Of a stretch of 37,623 nucleotides of DNA, positions 14,414-24,743 are shown one piece after another (position 1 is the first letter of the stretch; every line of letters begins with the position of its first letter). This DNA comes from Cladosporium sp. IMV 00045 (lineage: Eukaryota; Ascomycota; Dothideomycetes; Cladosporiales; Cladosporiaceae): contig MSJI02000696.1 of assembly GCA_001931905.2 (NCBI GenBank), positions 1-37,623 of the forward strand. Direction: 5' to 3'. Made by a program: the position numbers and the translations under genes. The notes beneath the pieces were generated by a model. That model made no database searches, was not told the DNA's origin, and saw nothing but the letters and a program-made list of their open reading frames with translations.

Positions 14414-17400
14414 ATGACGGACTCGGGTGAGCTCGAAGATACTCGAATGGAGGGGAATGAGGTCATTTCAACCGATGGCCGCTCCGACCAGCAATCACCG
14501 CGACCTGATGGCGACCCGGCCTCCAACGAGAACGCTGCTGAGCAGCCGGAGACACAAAACAAAGAAGAGAAGGATGAGGCAACACAACTTGCTGAGCTTG
14601 CCACTGGCGTGCGCGATCAGGATGATTTAGAGCGTGATATTGGACGGCAAGCCGACAAGCTGTTGCTGGAGCAAGCGGACGAACGCGACAAGAAACGCCT
14701 GGACAAGACCCAGAAAGATAAGGATAGACTTGATGGACAAGTGCGGCGACTTGAGCAGAGACTCACTGAGTTTGGCAACCATGCTACGAAGCAGAAACTC
14801 CGTGCCGAGGTCCAGCACTACAAGGTGCAGATTGAAGGCTTGGACAGAGATCTGGAGCAGATACAGAAGCGCATGGATGACAGACATCAAAATGGAGAAG
14901 AGGCGCAAGACGCCAACAGTCTTCTTGAAGATGCGGGCAATAAGAGGATGCCAGGCGAAAGCCAACGCGAATACTTGATCAGAACGGGCAAGATCACGCC
15001 TTTCTCCAAGCTAGGAAGGCAATTGCTGAGGACTTCTTCGAGCCTTGGAGATGTCCTCATGGATGCAGAGGAGGAGGGAGATGAGGAGATGCCCGAGGAC
15101 GAAGAGCCAGAGGAACCTGTACCCGAGCCTAGGTCACATCGTAATCTACTCGCGCCGGGATTCGAACCAGAAGACACGACCGATGCTGCGGCCAACACAG
15201 ATACGGATGCTGAGATTGCGCGCAGACTACAGGAAGAGGAGTTTGCGTCTGAACGACCTGCGAAACGAAGGCGCTTGCAAAGTAGAAGGCAGGCTCGAGA
15301 ATCGTCTGAGGCTCCCAGCGCCGCGGGAGATGATTCCGACGCTGCATACGCACCGGAAGAAGACATCCGATCTGCCGGACAGGCTGGAGCATCAGATGAG
15401 TCAATGGATGAAGAGGCTGAGGGCGACTTCTCACTCGACACAGCTCCCTTGCCCAAACCGAAGGGTCGCAAAGGAAAGAAAGCGAAAGCAGTTCAGGATG
15501 CCACAACTCAGGAAGATCTAGCTGGTATAGATGATGGCAATGAGTCAGTCTACAAGAAGAGATTGAACAGCTGGGTCCAAAGACGAAGTCATGCTCGGCG
15601 ACGACACAAGGAACAGCAAGCGTCTACGGAGCAGCAGGAAACGGATGCCCACAGTGTGAAAGAAGAGGAGGCAGAGGGTCGACTGGCAAACGTTGCTGAG
15701 CACCAAGAAGAATGGCACCTCCCTCACCCCACACGTACCGACACAGTTTTTGAAGGTGGCTTCCATATCCCCGGTGATATATACCCCGCCTTGTTCGACT
15801 ACCAAAAGACAGGTGTCCAATGGCTCTGGGAGCTCTTCTCGCAGCGGGTAGGCGGCATCATCGGAGACGAGATGGGACTTGGTAAAACAGTACAAGTCAT
15901 CTCGTTCCTCGCCGGTCTTCACTATTCGAAGAAGCTCACCAAGCCTATCATTGTTGTTTGTCCAGCGACTGTCATGCAGCAATGGGTCAACGAATTTCAC
16001 CGCTGGTGGCCTCCACTTCGCGTGTCGATTCTGCATACATCCGGAAGCGGCATGCTTGATGTAAGGCGCGAAGCACGTTTTGAAGATGACCTGGAAGAGG
16101 TCGAGTATAACGGCGAGAAGAAGGCTACCAAGGGCGGCAAAGCAGCGAAACGCATAGTGGACAAGGTTGCCCGCGATGGTCACGTTCTGGTGACCACATA
16201 TTCCGGTCTCCAAACCTATGCCGAGCTGTTGGTTCCCACCGAGTGGGAGTATGCGGTCTTGGACGAAGGCCACAAGATCCGCAACCCAAACACCGCCATC
16301 ACAATCTATTGCAAGGAGTTGCGCACGCACAACAGGCTAATTCTTTCCGGCACACCCATGCAGAACAATCTAACCGAGCTCTGGTCACTCTTCGATTTCA
16401 TATTTCCTATGCGTCTGGGCACGCTTGTCGATTTCCGCAATCAGTTCGAAATTCCAATCAAGCTGGGTGGTTATGCCAACGCCTCGAATCTCCAAGTTGA
16501 GACTGCCATGAAGTGTGCGGAGACTCTGAAAGACGCAATCAGCCCATATCTTCTGCAGCGCTTCAAGATTGATGTTGCGGCTGATCTGCCAAAGAAAAGT
16601 GAGCGAGTGCTTTTCTGTAAGTTGACGAAACTGCAGCTTGATACTTACCAAAGCTTCCTCAACTCAGAGGAGATGAGGTCCATTCTCGCAGGAAAGCGGC
16701 AGGCCTTGTATGGAATTGACATCCTCCGCAAAATCTGCAACCATCCGGATCTGGTGGACCACAAGACACTATCGAAGCGAACCGGATATGCCTACGGTAG
16801 CGGCGCGAAGAGCGGAAAGATGCAAGTAGTCAAAGCATTGCTTGAGATCTGGAAGCGAAGCGGTCACAAAACTCTGCTGTTTGCTCAGCACCGCATTATG
16901 CTCGACATATTGCAGGACTTTGTGCAAGACATGCCAGGCTTCCAATACCGGCGCATGGATGGCAATACTTCAATCAAAGACCGTCAAGATCTTGTGGACG
17001 AGTTCAACAACAATCCTGACATACATGTCTTTCTACTCACAACGAAAGTTGGCGGACTGGGAGTCAATCTGACTGGCGCCAATCGAGTCATCATTTTCGA
17101 CCCCGACTGGAACCCGTCGACTGATATACAGGCACGAGAGAGGGCATGGCGTCTCGGCCAAAAGCGCGAGGTGGAGATCTACCGCCTCATGACTGCCGGC
17201 ACCATCGAAGAGAAGATCTATCACCGACAGATTTTCAAGCAATTCCTGACCAACAAGATTCTGCGAGACCCTAAGCAAAGACAGACATTCCAGCTGAAAG
17301 ATTTGCATGATCTTTTCACGCTTGGCAGCACTGAAGATGGCCAGACCGAAACTGGTAGTATCTTCAAAGGCACAGAAGTCCAGCTATCAGGCCCTGAAAA

Positions 17401-18199
17401 GCAGGACGAGGAGCAAGCCATTACAACTCCTCCCGCGGAAGCGGACAAGAAGCAAGCGGATGAGGCAGAGATGACCTCGATTACCGGCATATCACGTCAG
17501 GAGGATTATCGCGGTAATCCAGATGAAGAGAACGAGCCCCCGACGAATGGGGAAGGAGGCGACAACCCGCCAAAAGAGGACCGCGTTCTCTCATCGATCT
17601 TTGCACGCACTGGCGTCCACAGTGCCCTTGAACACGACGCCATCATCAACGGAGACAAGAGAAAGGTTCGAGCCGATCCTGAAATCATCGCTCGTGAAGC
17701 AAAGCGCGTCGCCTCTCAGGCTGCTCGAGAGCTTCAGCGGTCCGCCGCGCTTGCTCGAACCATTCCGGCAGGCGTTCCGACCTGGACAGGTCAAGTAGGT
17801 TCCAGCGGAAGACCTGAAGAGCGCATGCCCGCGAGCCGTGGGCGTGGTGGCATGCGAGGTGGCAGGGGCGGAGCTGGTCCCAGCTCTGCATCTGTCCTCG
17901 CCAATCTGCAATCGAGACAGGGTAGTTCTGCTTCATCCAGTCGTGCGAGCACGCCAGGCGGCCGCGGCAAGGACCAACCCAAGGGTAGAGACTTCCTTGC
18001 CATGATCCGTGATTTTTTGACTGCTCATGGTGGCTCGGCGCCGACGCAGATGCTGGTCGATCATTTCAATCGGTTCTGTGGCACGGAGCAGCGGACGGCA
18101 GAGTTCAGAGAGATGCTCAAAGCGATTGCGACGTTGGAGAAGAGTAGTAGAGGAAGGGGATCTTGGGTGCTGAAGGATGAATATAGGGCAGTGAGATGA
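14414..18199 (+). CDS. RAD26: SNF2-family DNA translocase, RAD26/CSB (ERCC6) orthologue
   Basis: Nuclear ATP-dependent translocase that acts on stalled RNA polymerase II in transcription-coupled nucleotide excision repair (family knowledge). A single exon codes for 1261 aa. Residues 60-160 are charged and likely coiled coil; residues 210-430 are acidic with basic KRRR patches. SNF2 motifs: Walker A region GDEMGLGKT (484-492), DEGH box (617-620), SGTPMQNN (645-652), followed by LRKICNHPDL. The helicase C lobe has TTKVGGLGVNLTGANRVI and RERAWRLGQKREVEIYR (from about 908), then the brace-like segment FKQFLTNKILRDPKQRQTF. The C-terminus, about residues 1185-1255, resembles the CSB winged-helix/ubiquitin-binding region and follows an RG-rich stretch. 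A 3.8-kb open frame without an intron is notable among these neighbours. Confidence 0.95.
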   Translation: MTDSGELEDTRMEGNEVISTDGRSDQQSPRPDGDPASNENAAEQPETQNKEEKDEATQLAELATGVRDQDDLERDIGRQADKLLLEQADERDKKRLDKTQKDKDRLDGQVRRLEQRLTEFGNHATKQKLRAEVQHYKVQIEGLDRDLEQIQKRMDDRHQNGEEAQDANSLLEDAGNKRMPGESQREYLIRTGKITPFSKLGRQLLRTSSSLGDVLMDAEEEGDEEMPEDEEPEEPVPEPRSHRNLLAPGFEPEDTTDAAANTDTDAEIARRLQEEEFASERPAKRRRLQSRRQARESSEAPSAAGDDSDAAYAPEEDIRSAGQAGASDESMDEEAEGDFSLDTAPLPKPKGRKGKKAKAVQDATTQEDLAGIDDGNESVYKKRLNSWVQRRSHARRRHKEQQASTEQQETDAHSVKEEEAEGRLANVAEHQEEWHLPHPTRTDTVFEGGFHIPGDIYPALFDYQKTGVQWLWELFSQRVGGIIGDEMGLGKTVQVISFLAGLHYSKKLTKPIIVVCPATVMQQWVNEFHRWWPPLRVSILHTSGSGMLDVRREARFEDDLEEVEYNGEKKATKGGKAAKRIVDKVARDGHVLVTTYSGLQTYAELLVPTEWEYAVLDEGHKIRNPNTAITIYCKELRTHNRLILSGTPMQNNLTELWSLFDFIFPMRLGTLVDFRNQFEIPIKLGGYANASNLQVETAMKCAETLKDAISPYLLQRFKIDVAADLPKKSERVLFCKLTKLQLDTYQSFLNSEEMRSILAGKRQALYGIDILRKICNHPDLVDHKTLSKRTGYAYGSGAKSGKMQVVKALLEIWKRSGHKTLLFAQHRIMLDILQDFVQDMPGFQYRRMDGNTSIKDRQDLVDEFNNNPDIHVFLLTTKVGGLGVNLTGANRVIIFDPDWNPSTDIQARERAWRLGQKREVEIYRLMTAGTIEEKIYHRQIFKQFLTNKILRDPKQRQTFQLKDLHDLFTLGSTEDGQTETGSIFKGTEVQLSGPEKQDEEQAITTPPAEADKKQADEAEMTSITGISRQEDYRGNPDEENEPPTNGEGGDNPPKEDRVLSSIFARTGVHSALEHDAIINGDKRKVRADPEIIAREAKRVASQAARELQRSAALARTIPAGVPTWTGQVGSSGRPEERMPASRGRGGMRGGRGGAGPSSASVLANLQSRQGSSASSSRASTPGGRGKDQPKGRDFLAMIRDFLTAHGGSAPTQMLVDHFNRFCGTEQRTAEFREMLKAIATLEKSSRGRGSWVLKDEYRAVR

Positions 18200-18470
18200 T
18201 TGTTCTTAATAATGTAATGATCAAATTTACAGGCATGATGTCTTCCAAGATCGATATTGAAGTGTATAAGGTACCACGCTTACTGCCCATCGACTGGTAA
18301 GTAGCGGAAAACTCTCGCCTGATATTCGGGTCGCCTTTCATCCAGCCCTCCAAAGTTCTCTAACATGTGATGATGAATGCTTGAATAAATATTTCCACCA
18401 GCCGACATACATGATATAGACCCTGTTCGAGAAGCGCACCTCAAGTAAGGGCTGAAAGTCAGCACTACGG

Positions 18471-20720
18471 ATGCGGTATTCAGTCAGTGTGTTCCATTTG
18501 CGCTCATTAATCCCACCACGCACACCGGCGGTTCTCTGGCAACCTTCGCACTTCCGGATACAAAACCAAAGGACCTTCACAACCTCAGTCGCAAAGAGCG
18601 CGATCATGGCAGAGCAGGAGTCCGTGCCACTGACAGCAGCTCCTGCGGCGGATCAGCTAGTCGAGCATGAGGGCAAGGTTTACACGACTATTCGTGAAGG
18701 ACAAGCATACATCCTGGTCCCTCCCAAAGCGCGCACCGAACTGAACCCGCGTGTTGCCAAAGAGGCCTCCGAGAGCCAGAAGGTCTTTTACAACCCCATT
18801 CAGCAGTTCAACCGCGATTTGAGCGTCCTTGCGATTCGTACTTATGGCAAAGATGTCTGCGCGAGAAGGAGGATGAAGGTGGAGGGCAGCAAAAAGAAGA
18901 CGAACAAGAAGCAAAATGGCAAGAAGGCAGACGCAGAGAATCCCACAAACGGCACAGGAACTTCAGAACAAAAGGCTCAAGACGGACAGAACGCTGATGC
19001 ATCACTGAAACGGGAAAGGGAAGAAGATGAAGAGAGGGGAGGTCCTGCTAAAATGGTAAAGAGTGCGGATGGATCAAAGGTTGCGGCTCCAGGTGCTGAA
19101 GCTGCGCAGGAGGATACTAAAGCCGATGCTACTGAAGACGACAAAATGGAAGTCGAGAAAAAGGCCGCCACGCCCCAAGAGACGGCTGAGAATACACCAA
19201 TTCTTACAGCGGATCAGTCCCAGAGCGAACCGAAGCCATACCAACCACGCTTCCGCATATTGGACGCCCTTTCTGCCACAGGGCTGCGAGCTTTACGTTA
19301 CGCACAGGAGATTCCATTCGCGACTTCGATCGTTGGAAACGATATGGACCCCAAAGCCGTAGAGAGCATGGGGATGAACATCAAGCACAACCGCCTGGAA
19401 TCCAAAATTACTGCGAATATTGGCAATGCGATTGGACACATGTACCATGTTGCATTTCCGCCTCCAGAGTCTCATGGACCCGACCACGTGTCTGCCAAGT
19501 ACGACGTGATCGATCTTGACCCTTACGGTACGGCTGCACCGTTTATCGATGCGGCTTTGCATGCTATTAACGACGGTGGCATGCTGTGTGTGACTTGCAC
19601 GGACTCTGGTGTCTTTGCCTCCTGTGGCTATCCGGAGAAGACTTTCTCTTTGTACGGTGGCATGCCCATCAAGGGCGCGCATTCACACGAAGGAGGTCTT
19701 CGATTGGTGCTTCACTCAATCGCCTCTGCTGCGGCCAAGCAAGGCATGGCTATTGAACCTTTGCTTTCCTTGAGCATCGATTTCTATCTCCGTGTCTTTG
19801 TGCGCGTGCGAAAGAGCCCAGCGGAGGTTAAGTTCCTTGCTGGTAAAACCATGCTTGCATACAACTGCGACTACGGATGCGGAGCTTGGACAACCCAATT
19901 TCTGGGTCGCAATTCCAAACAGGCAGGGAAGGGCGATAACACCTTCTGGAAGTATTCCATTGCCCAGGCCCCAAGCGCAAACAGTTATTGCGACCATTGT
20001 GGCAGCAAGAGCCACGTCGCTGGCCCTATGTGGGGCGGTCCCATTCACAACGCTGCTTTCATTGAAAGAATCCTGAAAGACGTGGAGTCTGTCGACAAAG
20101 AGGTCTATGGCACGACAGACCGCATCGAGGGCATGCTCGACACAGCTCTGAACGAGATCTATGTCACAAACTATGTTCCCGAAAAGGGTCCCACGCATGA
20201 GGATATGATCCCCAAGACTCTACCAGAACAAATCGACGAATCACCCTTCTTTATCATTCCCTCAGCTCTGTCGAAGGTCATCCATGCCGTAGCGCCCAGC
20301 GAAGCTGCTTTCAAGGGTGCTTTGCGTCATGCTGGCTACAGGGCAACGAGAAGCCATTGCAAGCCGGGCAGCATCAAGACCGAGGCCCCTTGGACGGCGA
20401 TCTGGGAAATCATGCGCGAGTGGGTGAGACAGAAGAGTCCGGTAAAAGAGGGCGCGATCAAGGAGAACATGCCGGGGTGGAAGATCATGCAGGCCGCGCG
20501 AGAGCCGGAGAAAGAACCCGAGCAAGGTGCCGGCTCCCCAGAGATTGTCACCGAGCACGTAGTCAACGAGCGTGCGGCCGAGTCTAGCAAGTCTAGCGAC
20601 GTGAAGAAGATGAAGGTTGTGTTTGACGAGGCACTGGGTAGGGACAAAAAGGGCAGGCGTCTTGTGAGATACCAGCAAAACCCGAGGGAGAACTGGGGTC
20701 CCATGGCTCGCGCCAAGTGA
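18471..20720 (+). CDS. TRM1: tRNA (guanine-26-N2)-dimethyltransferase, Trm1
   Basis: SAM-dependent enzyme that makes m2,2G26 in cytosolic and mitochondrial tRNAs. A single exon codes for 749 aa from the first ATG. The SAM-site motif is LDALSATGLRALRYAQ with D265; the catalytic-region DPYG is at 350-353. A zinc-type cysteine set is at C466, C470, C507 and C510 (NCDYGCG and YCDHCG). A Lys/Glu-rich insert at about residues 135-250 separates the N-terminal part from the SAM core. Residues 1-45 are basic, Ser/Thr-rich and nearly free of acidic residues, ending RTFTTSVAKSAI, as in a mitochondrial presequence; Met46 at 18606 (ATCATGG) starts a second plausible form. The gap to the upstream RAD26-like stop is 271 bp. 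Confidence 0.96.
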   Translation: MRYSVSVFHLRSLIPPRTPAVLWQPSHFRIQNQRTFTTSVAKSAIMAEQESVPLTAAPAADQLVEHEGKVYTTIREGQAYILVPPKARTELNPRVAKEASESQKVFYNPIQQFNRDLSVLAIRTYGKDVCARRRMKVEGSKKKTNKKQNGKKADAENPTNGTGTSEQKAQDGQNADASLKREREEDEERGGPAKMVKSADGSKVAAPGAEAAQEDTKADATEDDKMEVEKKAATPQETAENTPILTADQSQSEPKPYQPRFRILDALSATGLRALRYAQEIPFATSIVGNDMDPKAVESMGMNIKHNRLESKITANIGNAIGHMYHVAFPPPESHGPDHVSAKYDVIDLDPYGTAAPFIDAALHAINDGGMLCVTCTDSGVFASCGYPEKTFSLYGGMPIKGAHSHEGGLRLVLHSIASAAAKQGMAIEPLLSLSIDFYLRVFVRVRKSPAEVKFLAGKTMLAYNCDYGCGAWTTQFLGRNSKQAGKGDNTFWKYSIAQAPSANSYCDHCGSKSHVAGPMWGGPIHNAAFIERILKDVESVDKEVYGTTDRIEGMLDTALNEIYVTNYVPEKGPTHEDMIPKTLPEQIDESPFFIIPSALSKVIHAVAPSEAAFKGALRHAGYRATRSHCKPGSIKTEAPWTAIWEIMREWVRQKSPVKEGAIKENMPGWKIMQAAREPEKEPEQGAGSPEIVTEHVVNERAAESSKSSDVKKMKVVFDEALGRDKKGRRLVRYQQNPRENWGPMARAK

Positions 20721-20891
20721 AGAGAATACTTCGAATGTATCAGACCTCAAATTCACTTACAGACTTCAAACTCTCGCTTGCAATTTGGGCTAGCTTCATT
20801 CGGCTAACGCACTCCATGCTTGCTTCGCACTTGCCTAATGCTTCCCCGTGAGCGAAAACTCGTTTTCATGATACAAACACTTACACCTGTC

Positions 20892-22081
20892 ATGTCTCAT
20901 CCAAATGAGGACGACACCATGAGTGCGACATTGAAAGTCGGTCAGATCTTGAAAGGCAGGCTTGATTCGTACACAATCACACAGAAGCTCTATAACACCG
21001 TCTGGAAAGCTACGTAAGTTCCTCTGGGCCTGAGATGAATGATAATTGTATTGATTCTTTCAATTAGGAACAAATGCGGAGGCAATGTCGTCGTCAAGTC
21101 CGTAGATCATCCACGCCTTCGCATTGAGCGCGACATTCTTCAACGCTACCAAATGCGTTCTCCTCACATTCGTCCGCTTCTCGACGAAGTAGATCCAGAT
21201 ACGCCATCTCATGCAATTGTCATGAAATGGCTCGACGATGACCTTCAAAGCGTGACGAGACGAAGACCCATCAATGGTGCAGAATTGAAATTCGTCGCGA
21301 AAAGCGTGCTCGAGGTGTTGCAAATGCTTCATGAAGATGGGCTCGTGCATTGTGGTGGGTCGAGATGCCAAACAGCATACACTGCGAAATACACTTGCTG
21401 ACTTCACCCATACAGACGTCAAGCCCGGTAATATCCTCGTCAACTATACGAGAGGGACAGAGCAGATATCCAAAGTGCAATTGGCCGACTTTGGGTCAAC
21501 CCTCAGCAAAGACTCGACCTACGCTAAGCAAGGCACACAAGTTGGTACCCCAGTGTATATCAGCCCAGAAGTCTTCCTAGAGCTACCTTGGTCCACTTCA
21601 CTTGATATTTGGTCATTTGGAGCAACTGTAAGTTTTGATCTATCAAATCCAAAGAAATATGACTGACCGTCCGATGCTCAAGCTTATCAGTTTGATCTAT
21701 GGCGGTGGGTTCGATGTCTTTGATCCTCATCTGCCAGCCGATCACGACGATTACTACGCCCAGATTCTGTTTAAGCATCATAGGGTATTCGGACCCTTCC
21801 CTCTGTCCTATCAAGAGATCGCCGACGATGTGAAAATCGGCCTCATCACGATGATCATGCAGCAAAGTCCACCAGAGACACTGAAGCCGTTTCATCGTGT
21901 GGCAACACAGGAAATCTCTGAAGAAGACAAGACTTTCGTCATGCGAATCATGAAGCTTGACCCACGAGATCGCCCTACCGCTGAGGAGCTGCTGGAAGAT
22001 GCTTGGTTTCACGGGTGTCACTCCTCGTGGAAGTCGGGCTTCGATCGAGATCCGGTCTATCACTTCTTTTCTTCATCTTGA
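20892..22081 (+). CDS. Divergent serine/threonine-type protein kinase
   Basis: Protein-kinase fold protein of unknown pathway. Exons are 20892-21013, 21068-21354, 21416-21627 and 21683-22081; introns are 54, 61 and 55 bp; 339 aa. Key residues: candidate ATP-binding Lys51 (VVVK), catalytic loop HCDVKPGN (135-142, D137 and N142 present), DFG at 161-163, SPE at 186-188 in place of APE, and DIWSFGAT in the F helix. The second splice (21355-21415) was chosen because it restores HCD. The usual glycine-rich loop is not clear, and the HRD arginine is Cys. The start is uncertain: in-frame ATGs lie at 20838, 20892 and 20922. The last 22 bases overlap the end of the minus-strand gene at 22060. Confidence 0.8.
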
Positions 22082-22461
22082 GGACTAGGTCCGTCCGTTC
22101 CGGCATCCTTGACTGGGAAATGAACTGCCGCGACACTGCCGTCCTTATTCGTCACGATGCAGGTCAAATGTGTACGCTTGTCGGCTGGGCTCTCATGCTG
22201 TGCTTCCCTTCGATTGTTAGCAATGAATCAGCTTGGAAATGAATGCCAGTGGCTTCATTACCTCAACTCGATGCTCGTAGTGCCGTCCTTGATCAGTTCC
22301 AGGTTCTCTGACACAACCTTCTTCATGAGCGAAGCCTGCTGTAAAGCAACTGCCTCTGGTCGAGTCCACCGCTCCATCTTCGTTGCAACCGCAAGCTTGA
22401 TCTCTTGAGCACCCTTATTAATCACACCCGATGCAACACTCTTGAGGGTCTTGTTCAACAT
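22060..22461 (-). CDS. Small hypothetical protein, 115 aa
   Basis: I do not recognise a family. Proposed exons are 22461-22262 and 22207-22060 (54-bp intron with GTAATG donor, CTAAC branch-like site and an AAG acceptor). The joined frame stays open to a TGA at 22060-22062. The N-terminal half is amphipathic and basic (MLNKTLKSVASGVINKGAQE onwards) and would suit helices; the second half has THLTCIVTNKDGSVAAVHFP, which looks like beta strands, and a charged EEKK tail. There is no signal peptide or membrane segment. It meets the kinase tail to tail with overlapping stop regions. Support is an ATG-started, spliced frame with protein-like composition; a chance ORF is possible. Confidence 0.45.
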
Positions 22462-24743
22462 CCTAGCTGCACTCTTTTATCCACACAGGGCCTTTCTTTT
22501 GGTGTAGGCAGTCTGCCAATATGTTTTGGCTCACTGATTCGATTACTTCGCGATCCAGGTGCTCCTATTCTTTTGTGTGCTCGTAATAAAGAAGGAGATC
22601 TCCAAAAAAGATCCAGAAGGTCTACATATCGAACACACATGATTGTCGGATCATTCATTGCTGCAACAATAGGACTGTTTGCTTGAAATTGCTGGAAAGG
22701 CACGTTCTGTGTGCATGAGACCATGGATTCTATGCCACTGCTTTCACTGACACATGAAAGTTGATCCGTGAACATAAGAATCTATTGAAATTGTATGAAA
22801 ATCACAAACAATGGCAGAGCAGTAGACAAGCGTATGACAATCAACGCAGACTCGAACCTCAATGTACACTGATGCAGGAGTGAATGCATATAAAGAAAGC
22901 ATGTTGTCTTGGAAGACCGGATGAATTTCGACAGTCGATCAAATCATTACAGTACCCTTACCTGAGCCTTGGACGCAATGCCAGAACATCGAGTAAGGAG
23001 ATACTTGATACCACAAACGGTCTATGGTCTTCAAAAATGGAATCAATCATGGAACTTGTTTCGTTCCGGTACGAAAGATGAAGTCAAGCCTCGAGTCTAC
23101 TCTCACAAATCTCTACAGTCTATCCACTCTGAACTTTTTGCATTCGGATTATCAGCACATCACACAGCTCTATCTTGCTTGAAGACATTTTCGCTTAAGT
23201 TTTCGTAGGTAAGATTGCCATGTCGCTGAAGGCGATAGAGGCCAAGGACATCACTTTGGGTCTTGATTCAGACACCATTGTTTCTGAGCAACCGAGGAGT
23301 GGCTTTCAATATAAAGACTCCCAACAGTTTTTGTCCTTACCGGATACATGGCCGGCTGACCTGCTTTTGTGTTACCTGACCTAAATTTGGCAAGCGACCT
23401 ACTTTGAGAAACAGTCCCGAGGTATAGGATTCGTAGTGACGAGATCTCGCATGTAGAGTTTTCTATATTGGATGGATCTGGTGATACCGGCTTTTTGACA
23501 TATTGCGATAATATATCGTGGTTTCGACAGAACGCTTACTACCCGATGCCCTACTATGTCAACTAGCTTCTGCTAGCATTCTACCCCGGATTGGGGCTTC
23601 CACCTTCGATCCACCAGTCGTTCGGTTCTTGGAAACCACCGAAGGCGGGAACTATTGCTCTGCACCTGGACAGTGCGCAATATTGAGTCAGGCTTGTGTG
23701 TGCAAGTCGTTCTGGACATCCAGAACAAAAGGGCCACGATGAGGCCGTGAGGAACGCAACGCTGCCACTTCTCATTTCCAGCTGACAATAAGATCACACC
23801 ACGGTTGGTCTGCAGTGACCGCCTCGACCGCGTATACCAACCGCGCGCGAAGAAGGGGAACATAACGAAACGATAGGTCTGGACATGCTGGGCATACAAT
23901 ACCAAGGCGGACCAATGAAATTCTCCACTGGCTCTTCTGCCGCCCAGGCCGGTGCATGGCGATATCCGACCTCAGCCTTCGGTGGCTACCTTTGTGAAAC
24001 AGGGGCCTGCAGGTCTCTAACATACTATTCGGTTCCTGCGTTAGCCGCCGCCACCGACCGCAAGTGACACAGGAGCCATGCGGTAAAACTTCCTAATGAG
24101 CCACGTGTGGGCATCTCCATGTGCAAGGCCTAACTATCTGCATCACAATCTCAACGGCGACTGTTAAACCTGCAGAGATCAGGAAGAAAACGGATGCGGT
24201 GCTGGATTGTCACCTCGACTATGACAAGATATCTCCCGCAGGGCGGCATATCCCTAAAGGAACTGACTCGGCTTTCGCTCCCAAGAGGTCACACGAATAG
24301 CAAATCTTGTCAACTAGACTGCTTTCCTTCTCGTTCAACCAGGGTTATGTCTGACTCTGACGCTTTCGGATGCGAGACGACATGCAACCCTCAAGCCACA
24401 GCCTCCTTACCACTGCTACCCGGCTTTTTTAGGCATAGCCTGGTTACCAATGAGCTCGCGAAGGTGTGGTCTCGCATGGAGAAACCTACATCGGCTGATG
24501 ATTGGCAGACCTTCTGTGACAGTAGGCGGCCTGCGTGTTCAACACACTGCAAGCACGTCTATATGATCTCCTCTTGTCCGCTCTGCTTGCACTGAGCTCT
24601 TTTCTCGAGCAGCTTCATTTTAGTCTTTACCAGTAATACCACTTCTCACTATCCAATAGGCGGAGCCACTCGCTTCTCTGCCTTTTTCTACCCTCTTTAA
24701 TTGATCAACACACTCGTTTTCTCATTATATTTTGCTTACCAAC
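22462..24743. other. Long intergenic region, no supported gene
   Basis: 2.28 kb between divergent genes. Candidate open frames (22969-23208, 23518-23742 and 24194-24595, all plus) lack recognisable domains, signal peptides or splice partners. Composition is ordinary, with no RIP signature. The last 150 bp are pyrimidine-rich and probably form the core promoter and leader of the wall-protein gene. Confidence 0.55.

Noticed and set aside
15545..16330. 261-codon minus-strand frame
   Set aside because: It is antisense to the SNF2 core of the RAD26-like gene, which has unambiguous motifs in its own frame.
24194..24595. Cysteine-rich 133-codon plus-strand frame, considered as a small secreted effector
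   Set aside because: It has no N-terminal signal peptide, no recognisable cysteine pattern and no supporting gene structure.
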